A stretch of 13,544 nucleotides of DNA from Elusimicrobiota bacterium (GTDB taxonomy: Bacteria > Elusimicrobiota > Elusimicrobia > FEN-1173), in assembly GCA_016207625.1 (NCBI GenBank), contig JACQPF010000226.1, forward strand, positions 1 to 13,544, written 5' to 3'. Positions 1 to 6,319 of the stretch are shown here, in pieces. Every line of letters begins with the position of its first letter. Positions within the stretch are counted from its first letter, which is position 1. The notes below the pieces were generated by a model, which searched no databases, was not told the DNA's origin, and worked only from the letters and a program-made list of their open reading frames with translations. The position numbers and the translations under genes were made by a program.

Positions 1-46
1 AACATACCGGACCAATGACGACGGACAGAGAGGCTGAATCCAACGG

Positions 47-319
47 GTGGGTGGAAAACGAAGAAGCGGATCATGGGACGACCAGAAGTGGTTGATCGGT
101 AAGGAGGAGGCTCACCTGGAAGGCAAGAGGCTTGTGCCGGACACCCCGGAGGCCAAGAACGTTTTGGAAAAGCTTGGGTCCAGCCCCGCACATCTGGGAG
201 GGGATCGTTTCCGGGCCAAGCCCCGGGTAAACGTCCCTGAAGATATGAAGCCGACCTCCGCACAACGAAGGGCCCGGATGACAAACGTAAGAAAGGCGCA
301 ACTGGCGAGGCACAGGTAG
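47..319 (+). CDS. Doubtful small ORF, hypothetical protein
   Basis: An open frame of 90 codons starts at a GTG at 47 and ends at TAG 317-319. I do not recognise the product. It is hydrophilic and basic, with a run rich in Lys/Arg/Glu and an Arg-rich C-terminus, and has no membrane segment, Cys cluster or known motif. No Shine-Dalgarno sequence precedes the GTG. A second frame starting at ATG 15 runs for 26 codons and stops near 95, so a frameshifted or decayed gene is also possible. The rest of 1-404 holds nothing else I can support: 320-404 is a short non-coding stretch leading to the alkylation-repair gene. Treat as a possible gene only. Confidence 0.22.
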   Translation: MGGKRRSGSWDDQKWLIGKEEAHLEGKRLVPDTPEAKNVLEKLGSSPAHLGGDRFRAKPRVNVPEDMKPTSAQRRARMTNVRKAQLARHR

Positions 320-404
320 AATCCCGGGAGCAGGCTCTGTTCGGGCAAGAGAAACGCCAACCGCCCGAAAGACATCAATTCCAAGATTTGCTTCAATAGG
401 GGCC

Positions 405-1103
405 ATGCCTCTCGCCCAAATTGAACGCGGCCTGAGCGCGCTGGCCAACCCCGCCCGCGCCAAAGCGAACCGCTGGTTTTTCAAAACCGGCCCCGGCGAA
501 TATGGGGAAGGGGATGAATTCATCGGCATCACCGTCCCCCAGATCCGCGCCCTGGCCAAAGCCCATAAGGCCCTGCCTTTGCCGGACGTGCAAAAGCTCC
601 TCAATTCCCCCATCCACGAGAAGCGCCTTCTGGCCCTCATCATCCTGGTCCTGCAATTTTCAAAAGCCACAGAACGAACCCGGGCCCGGATCTACCGTTT
701 CTACGTTAAAAACTTCCCCCGCATCAACAACTGGGACCTGGTGGACAGCTCCGCCCCCAACATTGTCGGCGCCTACCTGGCCGGCAAGGACAAGCGCCCC
801 CTTTACGAATGGATCCGCTCGGCCGACATGTGGCGCCGCCGCATCGCCATGCTCGCCACCCTCCACGACATCCGCCTGGACAACTACACCCACGCCCTCC
901 GCCTGGCCGAAGAATTGCTGAAAGACAAAGAAGACCTCCTCCACAAAGCCGCCGGCTGGATGCTCCGCGAAGTGGACAAGCGCCACCGCCCCGCCGCCGT
1001 CGCCTTCCTCAACAAGCATTCCAAGCAAATGCCCCGCACCATGCTCCGCTACGCCCTGGAACGCTTTCCCGAGTCAGAGCGCCAACGCTACCTGAAGAAA
1101 TAA
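405..1103 (+). CDS. DNA alkylation repair protein, AlkD-like (HEAT-like repeats)
   Basis: The 232-residue product matches the AlkD/DNA alkylation repair family in length and pattern. These are cytoplasmic, all-helical DNA glycosylases that wrap damaged duplex DNA and excise positively charged N3/N7-alkylated bases. The residues that matter in characterised AlkD (Trp109, Asp113, Arg148, Trp187 in the Bacillus cereus enzyme) have clear counterparts: NNWDLVD at 108-114 gives W110 and D114, WRRRIAML at 143-150 gives the Arg, and AAGWMLREV at 182-190 gives W185. The N-terminal motif FIGITVPQIR (39-48) is also typical. The ATG at 405 has only a weak AGGGG just upstream. The stop is 15 bases before the VF530-like gene, so the two are probably co-transcribed. 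Function as a glycosylase is inferred from family and residues; the exact substrate is not visible. Confidence 0.9.
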   Translation: MPLAQIERGLSALANPARAKANRWFFKTGPGEYGEGDEFIGITVPQIRALAKAHKALPLPDVQKLLNSPIHEKRLLALIILVLQFSKATERTRARIYRFYVKNFPRINNWDLVDSSAPNIVGAYLAGKDKRPLYEWIRSADMWRRRIAMLATLHDIRLDNYTHALRLAEELLKDKEDLLHKAAGWMLREVDKRHRPAAVAFLNKHSKQMPRTMLRYALERFPESERQRYLKK

Positions 1104-1118
1104 CCAGGACCCCATCCC

Positions 1119-1355
1119 ATGCCGCCCTTTCAATCCAAAGATCCCCTTCACGGGCTCACGCTTGAGGTGATCCTCACCCGGTTGGTGGCGCGCTACGGGT
1201 GGGCAGGCATGTTCAAAGCGGTCCATATCCGCTGCTTCCTCAATGAACCCAGCATCAAATCCAGCCTGAAGTTCCTCCGAAAAACCCCCTGGGCCAGAAA
1301 AGCCGTCGAAAAGCTGTATTTGAAAGATGCGAGATGCTGGGACGTTCATAACTAA
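1119..1355 (+). CDS. VF530 / DUF2132 family small DNA-binding protein
   Basis: The 78-residue product carries the hallmark of the VF530 family (DUF2132): DPLHGLTLEVILTRLV near the N-terminus, then GW followed by IRCF, PSIKSSLKFLRKTPWAR and KVE/AVEKLYL near the end. The family is a small helical domain proposed to bind DNA; no reaction is known. The ATG at 1119 is 15 bases after the AlkD-like stop, with AGGA about 10 bases upstream, which suggests one operon with the repair gene. Oddity: the last codons (Trp-Asp-Val-His-Asn-stop) lie inside the left inverted repeat of the neighbouring transposase element, so the natural C-terminus may have been replaced by a few residues when the element arrived. 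The recognisable domain itself is complete. Confidence 0.88.
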   Translation: MPPFQSKDPLHGLTLEVILTRLVARYGWAGMFKAVHIRCFLNEPSIKSSLKFLRKTPWARKAVEKLYLKDARCWDVHN

Positions 1356-1361
1356 ATAACT
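1339..1361 (+). repeat. Left arm of inverted repeat flanking the RAYT gene
   Basis: The arm reads GGGACGT, then T-C-A, then TAACTAAATAACT. It pairs with 2395-2417 except at two positions in the centre. Within it TAACTAA occurs twice in tandem (1349-1355 and 1357-1363, the second extending 2 bases past the arm). It contains the stop codon (1353-1355) of the VF530-like gene and lies 39 bases before the ATG of the transposase. Confidence 0.85.
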
Positions 1362-1400
1362 AAGTTGCCGCACCAACCCTCGAACTGCTACGATTCATTC

Positions 1401-2408
1401 ATGCCCCGCCAAGCGCGAATTGACGCTCCTGGACTTCTCCACCACATAACAGCCCGCGGCATAGAGCGGCGCTTCATTTTCCAAGACGAAACCGACTACA
1501 GGGATTTTGTCAATCGCTTGGAGACCTCTCTGAGAAAATCCCCTAACCAGATTTTGGCCTGGGCGCTGATGCCCAATCACTTCCACCTATTGGTCCGCTC
1601 GGGGTTTGGCGGCGTGCCGGACCTCATGCGGCGGCTGATGACCGGCTATGCCGTGGCCTTCAACCACCGGCACAAGCGTTCGGGGCATCTGTTCCAAAAC
1701 CGTTACAGATCTGTTGTGTGTGAGGAGGAATCCTATTTATTGGAATTGGTGCGATATATTCATTTGAACCCTATGCGGGCCCGCCTGGTGAGTTCTTTGG
1801 ATCTTCTTCGAAAATATCCATGGACCGGGCATGCCGTTCTCGTGGGGACCGTAAAGCACCCCTGGCAAGAGACGGGGGAGGTGTTGGGGCGCTTTGGCAA
1901 GGATCTTTCTTCTGCTCGCCAAAGATATGAGCAGTTCTTGTCTGAGGGTCGTGTTGACAAGCGCCGGCCGGATTTGGTGGGCGGAGGGCTAATCCGAAGC
2001 TTGGGAGGGCGGCAGGCCACATTGTTGGCTCGGCGGACAGGGAAAAGGCAGCTGTATGACGAAAGAATTTTAGGCGCCGGGGATTTCGTCGAAATGGTCT
2101 TGAGAAAGGTGGAAAAGATGGAAGAACGGCAAAGGCGTTTGCTTAAAGAGGGCATTACGATTCAAGACATGGCACGAAAGATCGCTGGAGATTTTGGTGT
2201 GGATGAGAAAACGCTTTACATGAAGGGAAGGCCGGATGCAGTTTCCCGGGCGAAAGCGTTGTTGATTCATGCGGGTGTGGACTACCTAGGGATAAGCACG
2301 CAGGCCATGGCAGAACTTACGAAGATGAGCGGCCCTGCCGCCAGCAAGGCCAGACGCCGCGGCCAGGGGTTCTGGGATGAGAATAGACTGAGAAAGTTAT
2401 TTAGTTAG
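1401..2408 (+). CDS. REP-associated tyrosine transposase (RAYT, Y1_Tnp family)
   Basis: The 335-residue product opens with MPRQARIDAPGLLHHITARG, a classic start of RAYT proteins, single-stranded-DNA HUH transposases related to IS200/IS605 TnpA. The HUH metal motif is NHFHLL (59-64, H60 and H62). The catalytic tyrosine is probably Y83 in LMTGYAVAFN, followed by SGHLFQNRYRS (94-104) and RYIHLNPMRA (118-127). The C-terminal third (about 225-330) is a basic helical extension. It contains GITIQDMARKI and a final segment resembling the helix-turn-helix tails of other RAYTs, possibly for repeat binding. I chose the ATG at 1401; a TTG at 1365 in the same frame would add 12 unlikely residues. The stop codon lies inside the right inverted repeat. 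All catalytic motifs look intact, so the enzyme may be active. Confidence 0.93.
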   Translation: MPRQARIDAPGLLHHITARGIERRFIFQDETDYRDFVNRLETSLRKSPNQILAWALMPNHFHLLVRSGFGGVPDLMRRLMTGYAVAFNHRHKRSGHLFQNRYRSVVCEEESYLLELVRYIHLNPMRARLVSSLDLLRKYPWTGHAVLVGTVKHPWQETGEVLGRFGKDLSSARQRYEQFLSEGRVDKRRPDLVGGGLIRSLGGRQATLLARRTGKRQLYDERILGAGDFVEMVLRKVEKMEERQRRLLKEGITIQDMARKIAGDFGVDEKTLYMKGRPDAVSRAKALLIHAGVDYLGISTQAMAELTKMSGPAASKARRRGQGFWDENRLRKLFS

Positions 2409-2417
2409 GTACGTCCC
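2395..2417 (-). repeat. Right arm of inverted repeat flanking the RAYT gene
   Basis: The reverse complement reads GGGACGT, then A-C-C, then TAACTAAATAACT, matching the left arm at 21 of 23 bases. It contains the transposase stop codon (TAG 2406-2408). It ends 2 bases before the ATG of the YkgJ-type gene, so that gene's ribosome-binding region is the repeat itself. Confidence 0.85.
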
Positions 2418-2419
2418 CT

Positions 2420-2977
2420 ATGTCTACTATGTCTGCGTGGAGTCCGAAAGAGGCTTATCGGGATTTGGTTCAGCCACGGGTGAAGTGTGATTGCCGGGGG
2501 CAATGCTGTGTGGCGTTGGTCTACAAGAAAAAGTTGATGAGTCCCACTCTGACCGGGAAGGAACTGAAATTCTTTAAGACCAGGTATGGCGCCGATAAAA
2601 TGACAGGCAACCAGCTCAAGGTGAAAACGGACAGCCATGACTGCATTTTTGTGAAGGACGGCCTATGCTCTATTTACGAAAACCGGCCGCTGGACTGTCG
2701 CGCGTTTCCGGCGGTGACGGTCGGCAACACGATTACCTTCGACAGCGGTTGCATTTCGGGGGAGGGCTGGAGAAAAAAGGGATCCATCAAAAACCGTTTT
2801 TTGAATGAGCTCCGCAGGCTTCTGAAACAAGAGCCGCTCCAGTATTTGATCGATCTGTCTCGACGAAGCGCTGCGGTGGTGGACGCCGGGTTTGTGGGTG
2901 AATTGCTCGGGCCGATCCATGAGCAGCCCGACGTGAAAGACCTGCGTGAGGTGACGCTGAGGAATGCAGAGGGATAG
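2420..2977 (+). CDS. YkgJ family Cys-cluster protein (putative metal-binding)
   Basis: The 185-residue product has the Cys-cluster signature of the YkgJ/CxxCxxCC family, thought to chelate zinc or iron: CDCRGQCC at 23-30 (C23, C25, C29, C30), then HDCIF (C75), GLCSIYENRPLDCRAFP (C83, C93) and C111. No enzyme activity is established for the family. The ATG at 2420 is used here; a second in-frame ATG at 2429 is equally possible. Neither has a convincing Shine-Dalgarno sequence, because the transposon repeat ends at 2417. Translation may depend on coupling to the transposase stop 11 bases upstream, or expression may have been damaged by the insertion. The C-terminal 70 residues are helical and less conserved. 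The next gene is convergent; I see no clear terminator in 2978-3098. Confidence 0.85.
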   Translation: MSTMSAWSPKEAYRDLVQPRVKCDCRGQCCVALVYKKKLMSPTLTGKELKFFKTRYGADKMTGNQLKVKTDSHDCIFVKDGLCSIYENRPLDCRAFPAVTVGNTITFDSGCISGEGWRKKGSIKNRFLNELRRLLKQEPLQYLIDLSRRSAAVVDAGFVGELLGPIHEQPDVKDLREVTLRNAEG

Positions 2978-3098
2978 GCTTTGTGAAACCCGTCCGGATG
3001 CGCCGAAGCACCGCGGCAACCCGAAGCGGACCGTGAGGTATTGGATCAACCCCGTGAAGAACCTGAGGGAATTTTGAGGAAACGCTCCGTTGCGGCGG

Positions 3099-4904
3099 CT
3101 ATGGCCTCTGTTTTTCCAGGTCTTCCCAGCGTTTGTAGAGGGCTTCGATTTTTTCCTGCGCAGTGGTCAGCTTCTCATGGCGCCTGGACAGCTCGGCGGC
3201 GTCTGTGGCGATGGAAGGGTCCTCCAGGGCTTGACGGGCTTTCTCGACTTCTTGTTCGGCGGCGTGAATGGCGGCCTCCATGTTTTTCAGCTCTTTCAAT
3301 TCCTTGGCGGAGCGGGCCGGCCTGGGCTTTTCAGGAACGGGCGACGTCTTGCCCTGGGGTGAGAGGGGCCGGCTCTCCGGCTGGCCGGCCTTCCAGTCTT
3401 CCCACTGGGCCAAGTCGGCGAAAAAGCGGGCATGGCCTTTTCCGTCCAACGCCAGGATTTCCTTGCTCACGCGGTCCAGCAGGTGGCGGTCGTGAGTGAC
3501 CAGGACCAAGGCCCCCGGGAATTCCATTAGGCTTGTCTCCAGGACCTCCAGGGAATTGATGTCCAGGTCGTTGGTGGGTTCATCCAGGAAGAGCAGGTCC
3601 GCGGGTTTCAGCATGAGCCGAGCGATGAGCACTCGGGACTGTTCCCCGCCGGAAAGCCTTCCCAGCGGGATGTCCATCTGCTCTTTGCGGAAAAGGAAGC
3701 GGTCCGCCCAACTGAACACGTGGACGGGCTTGTCCATGTAGTACACATGCTCGCCGGATTCGCAGAGGGCCCGGCGCAGGGGCATGTTCAAATCGAGCTG
3801 TTCGCGGTGCTGGTCGAACATCACCACTTGCAGGCGGTCGGCGTGGGTGATGGTTCCGGAGTCCGGCGACAACGTGCCGGCCAGCAGTTTGATCAGCGTG
3901 CTTTTGCCGCTGCCGTTTTCCCCCAAGAGCCCCAGCTTGTCCCCGGGCCGGAGCACGAGGTCCAGCGGGCCGAAGAGTTTTCGGCCGCCCAGGCTCTTTT
4001 TCACCTGATGGGCTTCCGCCAGCTTCTTGGTGCGGCGCTCACTGCCGGAAAAATCGATTTCCACGGAGCGGTCCTGAGCGTTGCGGTATTTCAGCTCGCC
4101 AAGTTCTCCCATGAGCTCCCCGGCGCGGTCGATGCGGGCTTTTTGCTTGGTGGTCCGCGCCTTGGGGCCCCGGCGCAGCCACTCCACCTCGCGGCGCACG
4201 ATGTTCCGCATGGTGTCTTCCTGGGCAGCCTGGGCGCTGAAGAAGGCTTCACGGTTTTCCAAAAAGTCGCTGTAGCGTCCGGCGCTGCTGAAGTATCCCT
4301 CCGGGTAGCGCTTGTTCAGCTCGATGATGCGGTTGCTGACGCGCTCCAAAAAACGGCGGTCGTGCGTGACCACTAAAAATGAAAATTTGAGGCCGGACAA
4401 AAACCGTTCCAGCCAAAGCACGCCTTCCAAGTCCAAGTGGTTGGTGGGCTCGTCCAGCAACAAAAGGTCCGGCTCGCGGATGACCTGGGCCAGGATGGCC
4501 AGCCGCTTCCGCCAGCCGCCGGAAAGCGTTCCCACCGGCTGGTCCGGCGAGGGGAAGCCCGCGTCTTCCAGACCCGCCTCCACACGAATGTCCACTTCGT
4601 AATCCTCCAACCCCAACCCCTCCACCGCCCGCACCAAATCCTGGCGCACCGTCAAAGCGCCCGCGTCCCCGAAATGGTCTTGCTGGGCCAAATACCCCAC
4701 CTTGAGGCCGCGACGCACGGAGAGTTCGCCGTCGTCCGGCTTCTCCTGCCCGGCCAAGATCTTAAGCAAAGTCGATTTCCCCGTTCCGTTGGGACCGATG
4801 AGGCCGGTGCGCTCCCCTTCAGAGAGCCCAAATGAAAGACCCTCAAAAAGCGGGCGCGCCCCGTACGTTTTGGAAATTTTTTGACAGCTGAGCAGGATCG
4901 CCAT
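3099..4904 (-). CDS. uup: ABC-F family ATPase Uup
   Basis: The 601-residue protein has two ABC ATPase domains in one chain and no membrane segment, as expected for ABC-F proteins that act on ribosomes. Domain 1 has Walker A GPNGTGKST (37-45), signature LSGGW (127-131), Walker B LLLLDEP (147-153) and switch H181. Domain 2 has GENGSGKST (328-336), LSGGE (417-421), LLFLDEP (437-443) and H471. The linker contains EVEWLRRGPKARTTKQKARI (239-258), characteristic of Uup. After a Pro-rich hinge (about 508-530) there is a C-terminal coiled coil (about 533-600), the Uup DNA/ribosome-binding tail. It follows the M50 protease gene by 15 bases on the same strand with no strong Shine-Dalgarno, so the two are likely one operon. 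Uup is linked to ribosome-related functions and DNA integrity in E. coli; its role here is inferred. Confidence 0.94.
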   Translation of the reverse strand: MAILLSCQKISKTYGARPLFEGLSFGLSEGERTGLIGPNGTGKSTLLKILAGQEKPDDGELSVRRGLKVGYLAQQDHFGDAGALTVRQDLVRAVEGLGLEDYEVDIRVEAGLEDAGFPSPDQPVGTLSGGWRKRLAILAQVIREPDLLLLDEPTNHLDLEGVLWLERFLSGLKFSFLVVTHDRRFLERVSNRIIELNKRYPEGYFSSAGRYSDFLENREAFFSAQAAQEDTMRNIVRREVEWLRRGPKARTTKQKARIDRAGELMGELGELKYRNAQDRSVEIDFSGSERRTKKLAEAHQVKKSLGGRKLFGPLDLVLRPGDKLGLLGENGSGKSTLIKLLAGTLSPDSGTITHADRLQVVMFDQHREQLDLNMPLRRALCESGEHVYYMDKPVHVFSWADRFLFRKEQMDIPLGRLSGGEQSRVLIARLMLKPADLLFLDEPTNDLDINSLEVLETSLMEFPGALVLVTHDRHLLDRVSKEILALDGKGHARFFADLAQWEDWKAGQPESRPLSPQGKTSPVPEKPRPARSAKELKELKNMEAAIHAAEQEVEKARQALEDPSIATDAAELSRRHEKLTTAQEKIEALYKRWEDLEKQRP

Positions 4905-4919
4905 GGGTTCAGCGAAGGG

Positions 4920-5549
4920 TCAAAAGAGGCGGAAGACGGCGGAAATCAGGCCGTAGACTACGCCCTGCATGAAACCGATCAGGGGGTTCAGCGCGCCCGT
5001 GAACAGCAGGATGATCAAAATAAAAAAACCGAAGCGCTCCACGCCACGGAACTTTTGCCGAACGTCATCGGGAAGGAATGCGAACAGGAGTTTGGAGCCG
5101 TCCAGCGGGGGGATGGGGATGAGGTTGAAGACGCCCAGCATGATGTTGATGCGGAGCGTGATGGCGCAGAGGGGCGCCAATAGGCCGTTGTCATGAACCG
5201 CCGGGAACTGAAGAAAAGCGGCCGCCAGGAAAGCGATCGACAGGTTGGTGAAAGGCCCCGCGAGGGCCACGGTGACGAAGGCGAACCGTGCATTTCGCAG
5301 TTTGTCGTAACCCACCGGCACGGGTTTCGCCCACCCAAAGCCCGCCACGAGAAGCATCAAGAGCCCCATGGGGTCGATGTGGGATGCCGGGTTCAGGGAC
5401 AGCCGGCCCGCGAGACGAGCCGTGTCGTCTCCATAAAAGGAAGCCGCCAGCCCGTGAGATATTTCATGGGCGATGACGGAATACAGCAGAACGACGGCCA
5501 AACCGGCGAACAATGCCGGGTTTTGTTGAAGAAGCGAAAGCAACCCCAT
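4920..5549 (-). CDS. Site-2 protease family (M50) membrane metalloprotease
   Basis: The 209-residue protein is an integral-membrane zinc protease homologue of the compact M50B type. The zinc motif HEISH is at 28-32 inside the first hydrophobic segment. The second metal-ligand motif is NLIPIPPLDGS (142-152, Asp150). Between them come GRLSLNPASHIDPMG (48-62) and the FGWAKPVPV segment (71-79), both typical of this subfamily. About five hydrophobic segments are visible and there is no PDZ domain. I chose the ATG at 5549 because AGAGG sits 7 bases upstream; an ATG at 5576 in the same frame would add 9 residues and lacks a good site. A TTGTCA-N16-TATAGT promoter lies about 30 bases upstream and overlaps the arsR promoter. 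Uup follows by 15 bases. The substrate is unknown. Confidence 0.9.
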   Translation of the reverse strand: MGLLSLLQQNPALFAGLAVVLLYSVIAHEISHGLAASFYGDDTARLAGRLSLNPASHIDPMGLLMLLVAGFGWAKPVPVGYDKLRNARFAFVTVALAGPFTNLSIAFLAAAFLQFPAVHDNGLLAPLCAITLRINIMLGVFNLIPIPPLDGSKLLFAFLPDDVRQKFRGVERFGFFILIILLFTGALNPLIGFMQGVVYGLISAVFRLF

Positions 5550-5579
5550 TGAATGACCTCTGATTTCTCTCATCATTTT

Positions 5580-5607
5580 ACTATATCCCTTATCCGGCTG
5601 TTGACAA
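5580..5607 (-). promoter_or_regulatory. Sigma-70-type promoter of the M50-uup operon
   Basis: On the minus strand TTGTCA (5602-5607) is followed after 16 bases by TATAGT (5580-5585). Transcription would start near 5573, giving a leader of about 24 bases with an AGAGG ribosome site. Its -35 box shares five bases with the -35 box of the divergent arsR promoter. Confidence 0.55.
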
Positions 5608-5629
5608 ATGGACGGATGGCGGTTATAAT
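5601..5629 (+). promoter_or_regulatory. Perfect-consensus sigma-70 promoter of arsR
   Basis: TTGACA (5601-5606), 17 bases, then TATAAT (5624-5629): both boxes and the spacing match the sigma-70 consensus exactly. The expected start point is about 5635-5637, only two to four bases before the ATG at 5639, so the messenger is leaderless or nearly so and no Shine-Dalgarno is present. A promoter this strong in front of an ArsR-type gene fits a circuit held shut by its own repressor. Confidence 0.85.
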
Positions 5630-5638
5630 ATCATTGTT

Positions 5639-5959
5639 ATGAAACCATCGAACTATCCCAAGATCTTTAAGGCCCTGTCCAACGAGCAAAGGCTGAAGAT
5701 TTTTATGTCGATCTACGAGCAATCTTTGAAGAGCTCGAAGGCGGGGTCGGTTTTCCCCGCGAAGGACTCGACGTGCTGCGTGATGGAAAAAGCTTTTACG
5801 AAGATGTGCGAGTGCATCAATCTTTCGCGGTCGACCATATCCCACCACTTTAAAGAACTGCAGAACGCCGGGCTCATCATTTGCGAGCGCGAGGGGCAGA
5901 TGTATCGTTGCCGGATTAATGAGGAAACGGTGAATTCCATTAAAGAGTTCCTGAAGTGA
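5639..5959 (+). CDS. ArsR-type metal-responsive transcriptional repressor
   Basis: The 106-residue protein is a winged-helix regulator of the ArsR/SmtB type: IFKALSNEQRLKIFMSI (9-25) is the typical N-terminal helix pair, and SRSTISHHFKELQNAGLI (63-80) is the recognition helix leading into the wing (ICEREGQMYRCRI). Six cysteines are present. C57 and C59 form a CxC at the place of the CVC in the classical ArsR metal box, next to the DNA-binding helix. C46 and C47 lie in an extra segment of about 20 residues before it, and C82 and C91 are in the wing. This supports metal or metalloid sensing, though the ligand cannot be read from sequence. The start at ATG 5639 has no ribosome site. The downstream Cys-rich gene and terminator suggest a two-gene operon. 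Base composition is AT-richer than the flanking genes. Confidence 0.88.
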   Translation: MKPSNYPKIFKALSNEQRLKIFMSIYEQSLKSSKAGSVFPAKDSTCCVMEKAFTKMCECINLSRSTISHHFKELQNAGLIICEREGQMYRCRINEETVNSIKEFLK

Positions 5960-5972
5960 TTTTTTTATCCTG

Positions 5973-5996
5973 ACTGTTCGATTGTTGTAGAACAGT
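5973..5996. promoter_or_regulatory. Inverted repeat between arsR and the Cys-rich gene (possible operator or RNA hairpin)
   Basis: ACTGTTC (5973-5979) and GAACAGT (5990-5996) are perfect inverted arms separated by 10 bases. The inner part ATTGTTGTAGAAC (5981-5993) matches 10 of 13 bases with the sequence spanning the arsR start (5633-5645). A second ArsR binding site or a messenger hairpin are both possible; there is no T-run after it, so it is not a standard terminator. Confidence 0.45.
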
Positions 5997-6018
5997 ATGA
6001 CGAAGGGAGGTGATCCGT

Positions 6019-6186
6019 ATGTTCAATTGCTGCGGCAAGGATGCGAAATCTCTGTGTGAGCAGCTTGAATGTGATGTGAAGGAAACGCCGAAAGGCATTC
6101 AAGTTGAGATCAGCGCCAAAGATCCGTCCAAGACAGCGTCCTTAAAGTCGTTAATCAAGGCCTGTCGCGACTTCTGCGGATGCTGA
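6019..6186 (+). CDS. Small Cys-rich protein (55 aa), putative metal-binding partner of ArsR
   Basis: I do not recognise a named family. The start is well supported: GGGAGGTGATC lies just upstream of the ATG at 6019, the best ribosome site in the window. The product has seven cysteines in 55 residues: MFNCCGKDAKSLC (C4, C5, C13), C18, and the tail KACRDFCGC (C49, C53, C55). The middle has no cysteine and reads as a strand (KGIQVEISAK) then an amphipathic helix (PSKTASLKSLIKACRDFC), so the two cysteine clusters could be brought together around a metal. There is no signal peptide or membrane segment, so it should be cytoplasmic. It is 59 bases downstream of arsR and directly before a terminator, hence likely repressed by ArsR and made in quantity upon induction. 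A metallothionein-like buffer or a metallochaperone is inference. Confidence 0.82.
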   Translation: MFNCCGKDAKSLCEQLECDVKETPKGIQVEISAKDPSKTASLKSLIKACRDFCGC

Positions 6187-6197
6187 AGACCGGATGT

Positions 6198-6235
6198 TGC
6201 CGGGAGGCGGGCCCGCCTCCCGGCATCGCCTTTTG
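6198..6235 (+). terminator. Rho-independent terminator of the arsR operon
   Basis: Positions 6198-6225 are a perfect 28-base palindrome (arm TGCCGGGAGGCGGG) that begins 12 bases after the Cys-rich gene's stop codon and is followed by TCGCC and a T-run. The folded stem would be very GC-rich. It separates the operon from prfC. Confidence 0.85.
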
Positions 6236-6261
6236 CTATTTTTGGAAAAAAAAGATAAACT
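6233..6261 (+). promoter_or_regulatory. Possible promoter of prfC
   Basis: TTGCTA (6233-6238), 17 bases, TAAACT (6256-6261): each box matches four of six consensus bases at the ideal spacing. It lies between the terminator and the prfC start, the only place where a dedicated prfC promoter could be. The match is weak. Confidence 0.3.
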
Positions 6262-6319
6262 CTCGACGACGCATGAGAAAAACGCCTGCCTCATAGCTGT
6301 CCTTTTTCCGAGGAATCCC

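Larger units (their letters stand above)
1339..2417 (+). mobile_element. RAYT element bounded by a 23-bp inverted repeat
   Basis: A single REP-associated tyrosine transposase gene is enclosed by an inverted repeat at 1339-1361 and 2395-2417 (21 of 23 bases pair). The interior is AT-richer than the surrounding genes. I do not see a target-site duplication: the bases just outside the arms do not match. The repeat location, right at the 3' end of one gene and 2 bases before the start of the next, suggests insertion between two previously adjacent genes. That these arms are the transposase's recognition sites is inferred from their symmetric placement. Confidence 0.7.

Noticed and set aside
2978..3098. 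Terminator between the convergent YkgJ-type gene and uup
   Set aside because: I found only imperfect, widely spaced complementary segments and no T-run on either strand.
5631..5642. TCAT-TGTT-ATGA palindrome at the arsR start as an operator
   Set aside because: Arms of only four bases are expected by chance; I kept only the longer similarity with 5981-5993 as a weak finding.
6194..6319. N-terminal extension of prfC by 42 residues
   Set aside because: The extension begins just before the terminator palindrome of the arsR operon and continues through it; the ATG at 6320 has GAGGAA upstream and gives the normal RF3 length.
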